Source of the DNA: Acidobacteriaceae bacterium
GTDB taxonomy: Bacteria > Acidobacteriota > Terriglobia > Terriglobales > Acidobacteriaceae
Reading direction: 5' to 3'
Assembly (NCBI GenBank): GCA_031296325.1
Contig: JARLFY010000053.1
Span: 1 to 64,000 of the forward strand
Length of the DNA: 64,000 nucleotides
In this document: piece after piece, positions 8,053 through 20,236 of the stretch
Layout: the number at the start of each line of letters is the position of its first letter
Numbering within the stretch: the first letter of the stretch is position 1
Made by a program: the position numbers and the translations under genes
The notes under the pieces: generated by a model
What the model was told of the DNA's origin: nothing
The model's input: only the letters and a program-made list of their open reading frames with translations
Database searches by the model: none

Positions 8053-10311
8053 CTATCGTGCATTCAGGTGCAGAGACTGGTGCAGAGGCAGTTGCGCGGA
8101 CGAGCTGCCCACCTCAATCAGAAAGTCTCCGCTTGGACGAGTCCACGCGCTCCTGCTGGTCGAATAGATGGACAGATAGAGCGGGTTGAGCGGGACTTCC
8201 ACCGTCTGGCTCGCGCCTGCGGCAAGAGAAACGCGCCGCCATCCCGCCAGTTTGCGGAACGGCTCGCCAGCCGACGCGGGCAGCGTGACGTAGACCTCGG
8301 CAATCTCATCGCCTGCCTGCGCGCCCGCATTGCGCAACTCGAAGCTGACGCTCTTTGCGTCGCTATCAACCTTCAGATTCGAGTAGTCGAAGCGCGTGTA
8401 GGAAAGCCCGAAGCCGAACGGAAAAAGCGGCTTTAGGCTCTTCTGCTGAAACCAGCGATAACCAACCGCCATGCCCTCCACGTTATAGTCGACGGGAAAG
8501 TTGCGCGGTTGATCGCGAGCCGCAGCAGCATCTGCACCGTTGTTGCCGATGCGCTCGGTCAAGCCCGTAACGTGCGGATGTGGCAGGTCGAGCTCAGTCG
8601 CCGCAAAGGTCACAGGCAGCTTGCCCGAGGGATTCACGCGGCCGAAGAGAACATTCGCAATCGCCTCGCCACCGCCGATGCCGGGAAACCAGCTCTCGAC
8701 GATTGCCTTGACGTGTGCGGCCCACGGCATCGTCACCGGTCCGCCCGTCTCCAGTACCACGATGGTGTTGGGATTGGCCGCAGTAACCGCTTCGACCAGC
8801 GCGTCCTGCTGGTTGGGCAGGCTAAGCGTCGCCGCGTCCTGCCCCTCGCTCATCCACTGAGTGACGAAGACAATCGCGATCTCGGCAGATGCCGCAGTCT
8901 TTGCCGCCTGATCCAGATCGTTGCCCGCGTCGTAGTCAATACGCGCGCCCGCTGTAGCCTGCTCGCGAATATAGCGCAGCGGCGAAGAGGGAAAATAGAC
9001 GGGCTTGCCCCACGGTTCCGTCCCCGGCTTAGGATCAATCGCATTGCCACCGGGCGCATCCACCTGCGCCGATCCGCCGCCAGAGAGAACGCCCACGTCG
9101 GCGTGGCCTCCGATGACTGCGATGCTGTGAATTTTATTAAACGAAAGAGGTAAAACGCCGTTATTTTGCAGCAAAACGATGCTTTTTTCTTCAATCTTTC
9201 GCGCGTCGTCGCGCCCGCGAAACGGGTCGACGACGCTGCGAGGCATCGGGGGCTGGTCGATCACGCCGCTCGCAAACATGCTACGCACAATGCGATGCAC
9301 CATGTCGTCCAGTCGCGCCTGCGGAACCTTGCCGTCAATCACGGCCTGCTTCAGTTCATCGCCAAAGTATTTCGTTCCTGGCTGCTCCATATCGAGTCCG
9401 GCCAGCGCGGCTTTCACGGTGCTATGCGTTCCCTCCCAGTCTGAAAGCACAAAGCCCTTGAAGCCCCACTCCCGTTTCAAAATCTGGTTCAAAAGAAAGT
9501 CATTCTCACACGCATAGTCGCCGTTCACATGGTTGTAGGAGCACATCACGCCCGCCGGTTGCGCCATTCCAATCGCAATCTGAAAAGCCAGCAAGTCGGT
9601 CTCGCGCAGCGCGCGCTCGTCCAACAAAGCGTTCAACGTGCTGCGCCCCGTCTCCTGATCGTTAACCGCATAGTGCTTGATGTCGCCCATCACGTGGTTG
9701 GCCTGCACTCCGCGCGCGAGTTGACCGACCATGACGCCGGAGAGAATCGGATCCTCGCTCGCGTACTCGAAGTTGCGCCCATTGCGCGGCTCGCGGATCA
9801 GATCCACCCCGCCGCCAATCGACATGTTGTAGCCCTCAGCGCGCAGTTCGCGGCCAATCACAGAGCCATAGAGAAACGCTGCATCTGGATCCCAGCTCGC
9901 CGCCATTCCAATTACCGAGGGAAGCAGCGTTGCGTAGCGGCTTTCGAGCGCCGCCATACGCACACCCACAGCAGAGTCAGCCAGATTGATATCCGGCAGA
10001 TGCAACCGCGCAATCCCTGACACAAATCCCGCACCACCGTTGTGCCCCGGCGCAACCAGATCGCCCTTGCGCAGCACTCCCCAGCCTGCGCCATGCACCA
10101 GTTGAACCTTCTCGTCGAGCGTCATCTCGTGAATCATCTGGTCGGCGCGCGTGTCAGGGTCAAGTGAATTACTCATCCAAGGCTGCAACGAGACAACCGA
10201 CGTGTCGGACTTAGCCAGCGACTGTGCATTCGCATGAATAACGCTACATAGAATAAGCGAAAGAAAAACCATTCCACGGACACAAGTACGAATCGAACGG
10301 CAATAGCTCAT
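8053..10311 (-). CDS. secreted beta-glucosidase-like glycoside hydrolase, family GH3
   Basis: A 752-residue GH3 enzyme with a signal peptide (GMVFLSLILCSVIHANAQ). The N-terminal barrel carries the NHVMGDIKHYAVNDQE segment (substrate-binding Lys-His) and the catalytic nucleophile D291 in FVLSDWEGTHS. The alpha/beta sandwich domain follows (SIVLLQNNGVLPLS, GGGSAQVDAP), and the C-terminus is a fibronectin III-like domain (GDEIAEVYVTLP, RKLAGWRRVSL). This is the three-domain BglX-type layout at normal length. It should release glucose or xylose from beta-linked oligosaccharides in the periplasm or outside; exact specificity cannot be read from sequence. Transcribed alone; between its stop and tRNA-Lys lie about 275 bases without a recognised gene. 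Confidence 0.92.
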   Translation of the reverse strand: MSYCRSIRTCVRGMVFLSLILCSVIHANAQSLAKSDTSVVSLQPWMSNSLDPDTRADQMIHEMTLDEKVQLVHGAGWGVLRKGDLVAPGHNGGAGFVSGIARLHLPDINLADSAVGVRMAALESRYATLLPSVIGMAASWDPDAAFLYGSVIGRELRAEGYNMSIGGGVDLIREPRNGRNFEYASEDPILSGVMVGQLARGVQANHVMGDIKHYAVNDQETGRSTLNALLDERALRETDLLAFQIAIGMAQPAGVMCSYNHVNGDYACENDFLLNQILKREWGFKGFVLSDWEGTHSTVKAALAGLDMEQPGTKYFGDELKQAVIDGKVPQARLDDMVHRIVRSMFASGVIDQPPMPRSVVDPFRGRDDARKIEEKSIVLLQNNGVLPLSFNKIHSIAVIGGHADVGVLSGGGSAQVDAPGGNAIDPKPGTEPWGKPVYFPSSPLRYIREQATAGARIDYDAGNDLDQAAKTAASAEIAIVFVTQWMSEGQDAATLSLPNQQDALVEAVTAANPNTIVVLETGGPVTMPWAAHVKAIVESWFPGIGGGEAIANVLFGRVNPSGKLPVTFAATELDLPHPHVTGLTERIGNNGADAAAARDQPRNFPVDYNVEGMAVGYRWFQQKSLKPLFPFGFGLSYTRFDYSNLKVDSDAKSVSFELRNAGAQAGDEIAEVYVTLPASAGEPFRKLAGWRRVSLAAGASQTVEVPLNPLYLSIYSTSRSAWTRPSGDFLIEVGSSSAQLPLHQSLHLNAR

Positions 10312-10523
10312 GATTATTTTCCTTTTCTCATGCAGCGGCCAGAACTACTGGGTTGAGTCCGTAAAGTTCTGTAGAAGTCTCTGAGTGGAGCGCGAAGCAA
10401 GCCCACTGAAGCGATTCCTTAGGATGTTGTTTAGAAGGCGACATTCACAAGGACGACAGAGATGACTCGCAATCGACAGGGTAGTGAGATTTTTGCGGGA
10501 TAGCAAGCGGGGATCGGCGGCGA

Positions 10524-10645
10524 GGATTTTCTCCGCAGTCTGGTGAGCGCACCGTGCAGCAGGCTGCGGAAGCCGAGATGACCGGTTTTCTGGGCGCGGA
10601 GAGCTATCAACGCAACGACGCGCGGCGTGGTTGGCGCAACGGGCT
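10524..10645 (+). pseudogene. IS256-family transposase remnant
   Basis: Two short pieces of an IS256/mutator-type transposase N-terminal region are readable in adjacent frames. EDFLRSLVSA (about 10524-10553) is followed after a frame change by EAEMTGFLGAESYQRNDARR and GWRNG, ending near 10640. This matches the conserved EMTExLGAExxER...GYRNG stretch of the family. No catalytic DDE domain, terminal inverted repeats or target duplications are visible, so this is a decayed fragment rather than an active element. Confidence 0.7.
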
Positions 10646-10880
10646 GTGGTCTGTACGTCGGTCGAGATCAGAATGGTGTACTTGACGTTGGGACGCATGG
10701 GGCGTGCTGGCTTGAAGGTGGCGATGGTGGCTCCGGCAGTGTTGAGCGCGAAGCTGAAGGTTCCTGCAACGTAGTCGGTTCCGCTGGCAGGAGCGACGGA
10801 ACCAACCAGACCGCTGGATGTAGCGACGATGAAGCCGTCGCGAAGATGGGCACCCGATCCTGTTGGTGTGTAAGGTGTTC
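10646..10880 (-). pseudogene. fragment of an Ig-like (SbsA/Big_5 type) surface protein
   Basis: On the minus strand one frame reads about 75 residues without a stop through SGTDYVAGTFSFALNTAGAT, then IATFKPARPMRPNVKYTILI and STDVQTTA. This fits the end of a bacterial Ig-like domain of the type FTPxxPLxPNTTYTVTITTGVKDxAG. There is no start codon with a binding site, and the reading breaks exactly where the IS256 remnant begins. It is best read as the stump of a secreted multi-domain gene interrupted by the transposon. The flanking bases 10312-10523 hold nothing recognisable. Confidence 0.55.
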
Positions 10881-10928
10881 TATGAGTCGATATCGTCGAT
10901 TCAGGCAGGTCTGGGCTACACTAATTTC

Positions 10929-12902
<1,974 letters not shown>

Positions 12903-12938
12903 CCTGAAGTCCTATCTTTGATCGTTGAATGAGTTCTA

Positions 12939-13217
12939 ATGAATACGCAGAGTTCAGAACCCAAGAGGGGCGTTGCTCGGACCGACGGCAGCCTGCCATC
13001 ATACGCCTCTGGAGGCTCGCGCAAAATCAGCTATAAGTGGGAAATAACGAGCGCAGTTGTCGGACTCATAGCAATTCACTTAGTTTTATTCTTCCCCACT
13101 TATCACGGCGATCATTTTGATGCGCCAACGTTGGCAAGGGCCAAAGGCCCTTTGTTCAACGTCTATAGCGCTCGACGATATGCTCTGGACTTCAGAGACG
13201 GGACACTAGCCGTCTGA
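12939..13217 (+). CDS. small membrane protein of unknown function (tentative)
   Basis: A 92-residue reading frame starting 36 bp after glmS. Residues about 30-52 form one hydrophobic segment (ITSAVVGLIAIHLVLFF) preceded by a charged SRKISYKWE stretch, which suggests a single-pass or anchored protein. The last 25 residues run through GGGCCAAAGGCCC, a palindrome also found at the end of the family-3 repeat, so the C-terminus may be repeat-derived or the gene truncated. No clear ribosome binding site is visible. No family recognised; the gene may not be real. Confidence 0.35.
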   Translation: MNTQSSEPKRGVARTDGSLPSYASGGSRKISYKWEITSAVVGLIAIHLVLFFPTYHGDHFDAPTLARAKGPLFNVYSARRYALDFRDGTLAV

Positions 13218-13552
13218 GAGGGATTCAACATGGATCCAAAGCACCATTTTCAGGGCAGCTTTGTGCTAGTTTTGTGCTACTACCGCTCCAGATGGGGAGA
13301 ATGTGCATAATATAGTGCTTGCACTTTCAGCAAGTTACTTATCCTGCAATACTTGTTTTCGTTCTAGCCCCCGTTCTCGCCATCAAATTTCCAATAGATA
13401 AATCAGCTACTTCCATCTCCCTCCTTCTGGATGCGGCAGGCGTTCGGATGCAATCGAGCGATGCGGCTCTGGCTCGATGAATGTGCTGGAGTGCGTCTTC
13501 CTCACGATTATGGCGGCCATACGTCTTATCTATAGAGGTTCTAGAATTAGCT
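13218..13552. other. intergenic region, no firm gene
   Basis: Contains a direct repeat TTTTGTGCTA/TTTGTGCTA at about 13260-13280, the small inverted repeat AGTGC-TT-GCACT near 13314-13325, and a 53-codon TTG-initiated frame (13319-13480) with one hydrophobic segment that lacks a clear binding site. The promoter of the following secreted-protein gene is expected here. Confidence 0.3.
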
Positions 13553-16138
13553 ATGGCTTTCTGGTTGCGTCTCTTCTCGCTGGTTCTTCTTGCAATTCCC
13601 TGTTCCGCCTTTGCCGATCCTGCGCCGTTTGATCTGGCTGGCCCCACGCTGGAGGTCAGGGTGATCCATGCAGGCAAGACGCTGCCAATCTCCGCCGTAC
13701 CCAATCTTTCGGCGGGCGATCAGCTCTCGATCAAGGCGGATCTTCCCGATAACCAGTCCGCGCACTATCTCATGGTTGCGGCATTTCTGCGCGGAGCGAC
13801 CAATCCTCCGCCGCAGAGCTGGTTCTACGCCTCGCAGACGTGGAGCCACAAGGACAGCGAAGGGCTTAGGATCACGGTTCCCAAGGGAGCCCAGCAGGTT
13901 CTCATCTTTCTTGCGCCAGAGACCAATGGAGACTTCAAGGCGATTGTCGACGCGGTTCGCGGCCAGCCCGGAGCCTTTGTGCGCGCATCGCAGGATCTCA
14001 ATCAGGCCACGCTGGATCGCTCGCGGCTGAAGGTCTATCTGGCTGCGATCCGCGCCATCGACCAGAGCAATCCAGAGCAACTGACCACGGCGTCGCCTCT
14101 GCTGGCGCGCTCTCTCGCCATCAAGTTCAATCCAGACTGTTTGCAGAAGATCCCCGAGCTACAAGCCTCCTGTCTGATGCAGGGACAGGATTCGCTGATT
14201 CTGAACGACGGCCATAGCACCTCGATCGTCGAGGCGTTGACCTCGTCCTCGGTCGTCGATCTGGCGCAACAGATCAGCAGTACGCGTCAGGCCGACTATG
14301 GCTACTACAGCCCCTACATCTCTTCGGTCGTGGACATTGCGCACATCATGGACGCCTTCCGCACTGCGCAGTATCAGTACATTCCCGCGCTTGCCAGCGA
14401 GCAGAACGATCTACTTTCGCTCGAACTGAATGCGCCGCCGTCGTTTCACAATCCGAAGTCGGTTCTGGTGATTGCTCTGCCAGCGGTCGAAGCGCCGCAG
14501 TTGCCGCCGCTGCACCCGGTCGATCCCAAACAGGTCTACTGTGCGGAGAAGACGGAGCTGGTTCTTCCCGCCGAGGGCGCGCCGCTTGCCTTTGCCACCG
14601 GCTACGCCCACGACATGGTCCTTCGCTTGAAGGGAAAGAATGGCAAGATCGTCGATCTGCCGGTGAAGGCCGATGCCGAGAAGGGCGGATTCATCGCCAA
14701 TACGGTGGGACTCAGCCCCGCGAACTTCGGCGACGTTCTGGACGGATCGCTGCATGGATACTGGGGATTTGAGGCGTACAACGGCCCGGAGTTTCGTCTG
14801 GAGAACGCTCATCCACAGCACTGGCAACTGTCCGACAGCGACCAGCAGGCCTTGATCGCAGGGCGCGACGATCTCATTCACATCGAGACGGAGAACGCAG
14901 CCTGCGTCGACAGCATCCTGTTACAGAATTCCACGGGAGAGAGCGTCAAGGCAGAGTGGAAGTCGACTGGCCCCAACCAGGTCGCCGTGACCGTTCCGCT
15001 CAAAAAGGTCAAGCCCGGAGCGCTCAAACTGCTGGTCAAACAATACGGCAGCAAGCAACCGGACACGGTTCCGCTGCAAAGCTTCGCGCAGGCCGGTCAT
15101 CTCGACAGCTTTACCTTCCATGCGGGCGATCTTACGGGAACGCTCAAGGGTAGCCAGTTGGATGCGGTAAAGGAACTCACGCTGAACGGGGTCAGCTTCA
15201 AGCCAATGCCGCTGTCGGGCGTCGATCCCGACGAGGAACTGACTCTGGCTGCCGCCGACGTCAAGGCCGTCGCGGGACTAAAAGAAGGCGCGAATGCAAC
15301 AGCCAAGATTGCGCTCAATGACGGGCGCGAACTCAATCTCGACGTCACGGTTGCATCACCTCGCCCCAAAGTCACGCTTCTCGGAAAGAGTGTTCAAACC
15401 CCAGCATCGAGTGGGTTGGGCGATATTCAACTCGCCGATTCGGACGAGTTGCCGCAGGGAGCGCAGTTGACCTTCTCGATCCACGCGCAGATTCCCGCAG
15501 CGTTTACCGGCGAAGAAAAGATCGAGGTGTCCACCCTACACGGCGCATTCCTGACGACGCTCACGCCCGCCAACGGCCTGACGTTGGCGGACTCGCAAGT
15601 CGCTCTGGCGACGCTCAACACGGGCAAAGCCTTCGCCGCCTCCGCCGCAGGACCGCTGCGCTTTCGCATCGTCAAGCAAGGCATCGCGGGCGACTGGCAG
15701 CCGCTTGCTATGTTGGTTCGCCTGCCAGTCTTCAACAACATAAAGTGCACCGCCAAGCCCGACGCACCATGCGATCTCGCCGGATCCAACCTATTTCTGC
15801 TCGATGCAGTCTCCAGCAATGCACACTTCGATCAAGCGACGCAGGTTCCCGAGGGCTTTCCCGGATACACGCTGTCGGTTCCGCGTCCCATCGATGGAAG
15901 GCTCTACCTCAAACTCCACGACGATCCATCAGTTGTGAACTCCATTGCCTTCCCGCAAGGATTGCTTCCACCCCTGCCCATTGCGACTTCAACAGCAAGG
16001 CAAGCGACTTCAATCCCAGCTCCTGCCAAGCCTTCAACTGAGGGGAATCCACAGTCCTCTGCCGACAAGACTGCACCTGCGCTGACATCTCCTGCCACCG
16101 CGCCAACAACGCCCCCCGCAAAGCCGTCCGCGCAGTAG
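13553..16138 (+). CDS. large secreted protein of unknown function
   Basis: Starting at ATG 13553 it has 861 residues and a classic signal peptide (LRLFSLVLLAIPCSAFA followed by DPAP). An in-frame start at 13481 would put the signal peptide internally, so it is rejected. The body is a series of beta-rich stretches with no catalytic motif I recognise. An early block, GDQLSIKADLPDNQSAHYLM, could be an Ig-like or jelly-roll fold. Later blocks such as QVAVTVPLKKVKPGALKLLV and RELNLDVTVASPRPKVTLLG look like repeated Ig-like modules. The last 45 residues are a Pro/Ala/Thr/Ser-rich tail. It stands alone between glmS and the FNR-type gene. Probably a periplasmic or surface protein confined to Acidobacteria (inference). 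Confidence 0.65.
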   Translation: MAFWLRLFSLVLLAIPCSAFADPAPFDLAGPTLEVRVIHAGKTLPISAVPNLSAGDQLSIKADLPDNQSAHYLMVAAFLRGATNPPPQSWFYASQTWSHKDSEGLRITVPKGAQQVLIFLAPETNGDFKAIVDAVRGQPGAFVRASQDLNQATLDRSRLKVYLAAIRAIDQSNPEQLTTASPLLARSLAIKFNPDCLQKIPELQASCLMQGQDSLILNDGHSTSIVEALTSSSVVDLAQQISSTRQADYGYYSPYISSVVDIAHIMDAFRTAQYQYIPALASEQNDLLSLELNAPPSFHNPKSVLVIALPAVEAPQLPPLHPVDPKQVYCAEKTELVLPAEGAPLAFATGYAHDMVLRLKGKNGKIVDLPVKADAEKGGFIANTVGLSPANFGDVLDGSLHGYWGFEAYNGPEFRLENAHPQHWQLSDSDQQALIAGRDDLIHIETENAACVDSILLQNSTGESVKAEWKSTGPNQVAVTVPLKKVKPGALKLLVKQYGSKQPDTVPLQSFAQAGHLDSFTFHAGDLTGTLKGSQLDAVKELTLNGVSFKPMPLSGVDPDEELTLAAADVKAVAGLKEGANATAKIALNDGRELNLDVTVASPRPKVTLLGKSVQTPASSGLGDIQLADSDELPQGAQLTFSIHAQIPAAFTGEEKIEVSTLHGAFLTTLTPANGLTLADSQVALATLNTGKAFAASAAGPLRFRIVKQGIAGDWQPLAMLVRLPVFNNIKCTAKPDAPCDLAGSNLFLLDAVSSNAHFDQATQVPEGFPGYTLSVPRPIDGRLYLKLHDDPSVVNSIAFPQGLLPPLPIATSTARQATSIPAPAKPSTEGNPQSSADKTAPALTSPATAPTTPPAKPSAQ

Positions 16139-16161
16139 AAATCTGTACGGAAACTGCGGAT

Positions 16162-16374
16162 AGAGCGTTACTCAAAGCACTCCAAACCAATTTTTTTGTC
16201 GTTCCGTAGCGTCATTTGTCTGTTATTCCATAGCATCATTTGTTTGTCATTCCGTAGCGAAGCGAAGGAATCTGCTTATGGCTCGTCCAATGACGGAACG
16301 CACCATTACGGCAACGGCTTAGCCGAAAGAACGACAAACTCATCTCTGGTTTATAGCAATACCGAACAGGCTCT
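16162..16374. repeat. family-1 palindromic element with multiplied reverse-oriented cores
   Basis: Bounded by AGAGC (16162-16166) and GCTCT (16370-16374), with GGTTTATAGCAATACC just inside the right end. The interior holds several degenerate copies of the TTTGTCATTCCGTAGCG motif in reverse orientation, making this copy about twice the usual length. It fills the space between the 861-residue gene and the FNR-type gene. Confidence 0.75.
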
Positions 16375-16378
16375 CAAG

Positions 16379-17092
16379 CTATACCGAGATTCTCTCCAGC
16401 CGCTCCGGCGAAAGAATCAGGATGGAGACGCCGTGGATCTGAATCAGCTTCTCGCGTTTGAAGCGGCCCAGCATGCGGGTCATCGTCTCACGCGAACAGC
16501 CCACCAGATTGGCCAGTTCTTCGTGGGTCAGCGCCATGGTAAAGCGCATCTCCCCCTTGCCGCAGGATTCGGCCCGGCCCCAATCCAGCAGAACCGCCGC
16601 CAGACGTCCCGCCGTCGAACCCGACAACGCCAGTCGCCGCGCATCGAAGAACGCTGCCTTGTACTCTTCGCTGAGAGCCTTGGCTGCGTGCAGGCTCGCC
16701 TGCCCATGTTTCTTCAGAAAGGCCAGAAACTCATCGCGACGAATGCTTTTGACCTCAGTCGGCTGCACCGTCTCGGCTGTCACCTCGTACTTGGAGCCGG
16801 AGATCACCGCACCCAGACCGAGAATATCTCCCGGCATGGCGATCTTCAGGATCAGCGTGCGCCCCTCCTTCGAGGTACACGACAGCTTAACCTGCCCGTT
16901 ACAAAGGACATAGACCGCCTGACTCGGCGCATTCTCCAGAAAGAGCGTTGCGCCGCGTGGAAGCGACGAGCTGACGCCAATCAGGTCGAAGTCGTCGAGC
17001 GCCTCATCGCCCAAACTACAGAACATGCGCATGGAGCGCAGATCGCAGTTTCCGCAATGGCGTGCTGGACGAATTATGGGTGAGAGAGGCAT
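16379..17092 (-). CDS. FNR/CRP-family transcriptional regulator, possible redox sensor
   Basis: A 237-residue regulator with a cyclic-nucleotide-binding-like beta barrel (about residues 35-125; GDILGLGAVISGSKYEVTAE), a dimerisation helix and a winged helix-turn-helix. The recognition helix GCSRETMTRMLGRFKRE keeps the E-x2-[ST]-R pattern of FNR/CRP proteins. The N-terminus has C13-x2-C16-x8-C25, and C64/C72 lie in the barrel. FNR uses C-x2-C-x5-C plus one internal Cys for its 4Fe-4S cluster, so the spacing here is related but not identical; oxygen or NO sensing is plausible but unproven. It lies 370 bp downstream of cydB on the same strand, a fitting position for a respiratory regulator. Confidence 0.88.
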   Translation of the reverse strand: MPLSPIIRPARHCGNCDLRSMRMFCSLGDEALDDFDLIGVSSSLPRGATLFLENAPSQAVYVLCNGQVKLSCTSKEGRTLILKIAMPGDILGLGAVISGSKYEVTAETVQPTEVKSIRRDEFLAFLKKHGQASLHAAKALSEEYKAAFFDARRLALSGSTAGRLAAVLLDWGRAESCGKGEMRFTMALTHEELANLVGCSRETMTRMLGRFKREKLIQIHGVSILILSPERLERISV

Positions 17093-17289
17093 GTCGAATC
17101 AGACCTTCCCGACATAAAAAGGCGGGGGGATGCGACCGTGGAGGTTATGACGCGACTGAGATTAATAACCTCGATCACATCGGATCTTGAGGCAAGATAC
17201 AACTGTCCCTAATCGCGATTTTAGCACAGCGCGACTTTCCAAGAAGCGTCTCCGCCAGTGTGCGCGCAGCCCGATCTCGCCGAAGATGA

Positions 17290-17462
17290 AGCATTTTCCC
17301 TATTGTTATAGACGTACGAGGATTGTCATTCTGAGCGAGCGCGAGTGAAGGATCTGCGTTGTCTTCGCGCCATGACGCTACAGAGCGAACAAAATGCGGG
17401 GATTCTTCGCTACGCTCAGAATGACATGACACTCCCCGGCCTATAGCTATTCCTAAAATGTT

Positions 17463-17466
<4 letters not shown>
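17290..17466. repeat. family-1 element with two opposed cores, overlapping the cydB stop
   Basis: Left end AGCATTTTCCC...TATAGAC, one reverse core (TTGTCATTCTGAGCGAGC), one forward core (GCGGGGATTCTTCGC...AGAATGACA), and right end CCTATAGCTATTCCTAAAATG leading into TTCTAG. The cydB stop codon (17463-17465, minus strand) is formed by that CTAG. The rest of 17093-17462 shows no gene. Confidence 0.75.
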
Positions 17467-18509
<1,043 letters not shown>

Positions 18510-18518
18510 GAATCTCTC

Positions 18519-19874
18519 CTATGCAGCTTCGCCGCTGTCTGCCGCAGCTTCCACCGACGCTGCGATTGGCCCATCCTGAATGAAGTTGTAGACCAGCACG
18601 ATCCACAGAATCGAGAGCACGGCGTACATGCCGAGGAAGCCCAGCAGAGTGAACAGGCTGGAGCCAGCGCCGACGTGGGTCGAGTAGCCCTGCGCGGTGC
18701 GGATGAGTCCGTAGACCAGCCACGGCTGGCGGCCAATCTCCGCCGTCATCCAACCCGCAGTGTTGGCAATATACGGCAGCGGGAAGCTGAGCAGAATGGG
18801 CCACAGCAACCAGCGCGCAGTGAACAACGAGCCGCGCCAGAGCAGGATGGCCGCGAGTCCCATCAGCAGAAGAAAGTACGTCCCCAGCCCCGCCATGATG
18901 TGGTAGGCGTAGAAGAGCAGAGGCAGCGTCGTGGGCCACTGATCGCGCGGAATCTGGTTGAGTCCCTGCACCTCGGCGGTCGTCGTTCCGTAGATCAGGA
19001 AGCTGAGAACCTTGTTCACGACGATAGGGTTGTCGATCTTCTGCGCCTCGACGTCGGGCTGCCCCAGCAGGACCAATGGAGCGCCCGTCTCACTGTTGAA
19101 CAGACCCTCCATTGCCGCGACTGCGGCGGGCTGATGCTTGGCCATGTACTTGGCGTGCAGGTCGCCGGTGGGGAAGATCATCATGATGCAGGAGAGGACG
19201 CCGGAGATGACTCCCAACTTCAGAAAGGTGCGTCCATAAACCTCGTCGCGGCGAAGCAGCAGGTAGAGCGCGCCGACCGACGCCATCACGAACGAGGCCG
19301 TCACCACCGAGCCGCACATGTTATGCGCGTATTGGAGCCAGGCCCAGGGATTCAGCATCAGACCCCAGAAACTGCTGACCTCGTAGAGTCCACTGGGCGT
19401 CACATGATAGGCCACCGGATGTTGCATCCACGCGTCGGTGATGATGATGAAGAAACCCGAGATCCACGATCCGACGAAGACCAGGAACGCCGACCACCAG
19501 TGCATCCAACGCGAGAGGCGTTTTTCGCCGAAGAGAAATAGGCCGAGGAAGGCCGACTCCAGAAAAAAGGAGAAGATTCCCTCCATCGCCAGCGGCATTC
19601 CGATAACCCCTCCGGTGCGGCGCGAGAACTCCGACCAGTTAGTGCCGAACTGGAACTCCATGGGGATGCCCGTCACCACGCCGAGCAGAAAGTTCACCGC
19701 GAAGATCTTGGCCCAGAAGCGCGCCGCAATGTCGTACTTCTCCTCGCCGGTCTTGATCGCCAGCGACTTGATCACGACGATCAGCAGAGCCAGGCCCATT
19801 GTGAGCTGCGGAAAAAGGTAGTGATAAGTGACGGTGAAGGCAAAGTGAATCCGGTGCAGGCTTAAAGCGTCCAT
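18519..19874 (-). CDS. cydA: cytochrome bd ubiquinol oxidase subunit I
   Basis: The catalytic heme-bearing subunit of bd oxidase. The start chosen is ATG at 19874 (MDALSLHRIHFAFTVTYHYL), giving 451 residues; it is preceded by an AGGAG site and puts H18 where E. coli CydA has the heme ligand H19. Longer in-frame extensions lack family similarity. MEFQFGTNWSEFSRRTGGVI and FFLESAFLGLFLFG are conserved. The protein is shorter than E. coli CydA (522), consistent with the short Q-loop type. Co-transcribed with cydB; the nearby FNR-type gene may control it. No clear FNR box could be picked out by eye in the upstream region. Confidence 0.96.
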   Translation of the reverse strand: MDALSLHRIHFAFTVTYHYLFPQLTMGLALLIVVIKSLAIKTGEEKYDIAARFWAKIFAVNFLLGVVTGIPMEFQFGTNWSEFSRRTGGVIGMPLAMEGIFSFFLESAFLGLFLFGEKRLSRWMHWWSAFLVFVGSWISGFFIIITDAWMQHPVAYHVTPSGLYEVSSFWGLMLNPWAWLQYAHNMCGSVVTASFVMASVGALYLLLRRDEVYGRTFLKLGVISGVLSCIMMIFPTGDLHAKYMAKHQPAAVAAMEGLFNSETGAPLVLLGQPDVEAQKIDNPIVVNKVLSFLIYGTTTAEVQGLNQIPRDQWPTTLPLLFYAYHIMAGLGTYFLLLMGLAAILLWRGSLFTARWLLWPILLSFPLPYIANTAGWMTAEIGRQPWLVYGLIRTAQGYSTHVGAGSSLFTLLGFLGMYAVLSILWIVLVYNFIQDGPIAASVEAAADSGEAA

Positions 19875-20236
19875 GTTGCTCCTCGTGAGACTTTGCGCGC
19901 CTCTATTGTGATCTATGGCAGCAACTTGCGCAATTCTTTTTTCCTGAGCGCGAAAGTTAAATTCGTCGGCTGAGCAAAAAAAATGCGGCACGAACGTTGG
20001 ATTGTCCGTGCCGGGAGGCCAGTGACGCAACTTATGTCGGCGCGAGGGCGGATCCGCCTGCTCTGGCCGTAAACTTTGCAGCAAAGGCTGCTCTGGATAA
20101 AAGACTATCACGCAAACTGAAAGCAGTGCAGAGCGCCATTCAGACCAAAGTTGCACAAAAATCCGCCGTGACAGGATGCAAATAGCCCCCGCCTCTCAGG
20201 ACGAGAGCGGGGGCTATGGATGCGTATTCGTCCGAT
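19875..20236. other. intergenic region between cydA promoter side and uxaB end
   Basis: Contains the presumed cydA promoter next to 19875 and the uxaB terminator at 20182-20217. An imperfect palindrome around TTGCGCAA lies near 19926-19935, about 50 bp before the cydA start. No gene is seen in the rest. Confidence 0.4.
20182..20217 (-). terminator. hairpin terminator downstream of uxaB
   Basis: The arm ATAGCCCCCGC-CTCTC (20182-20197) pairs with GAGAGCGGGGGCTAT (20203-20217) with one bulged base and a 5-base loop. It sits about 20 bp after the uxaB stop. There is no long T tract, so Rho-independent action is likely but not certain. Confidence 0.65.

Noticed and set aside
13319-13480. 53-codon TTG-initiated frame with one hydrophobic segment
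   Set aside because: No ribosome binding site and no recognisable similarity; kept only as a note in the intergenic entry.
17175-17432. 85-codon frame containing SCHSERSEESPHFVRSV
   Set aside because: This peptide is the translation of the family-1 repeat and appears at many intergenic places; it is not a gene.
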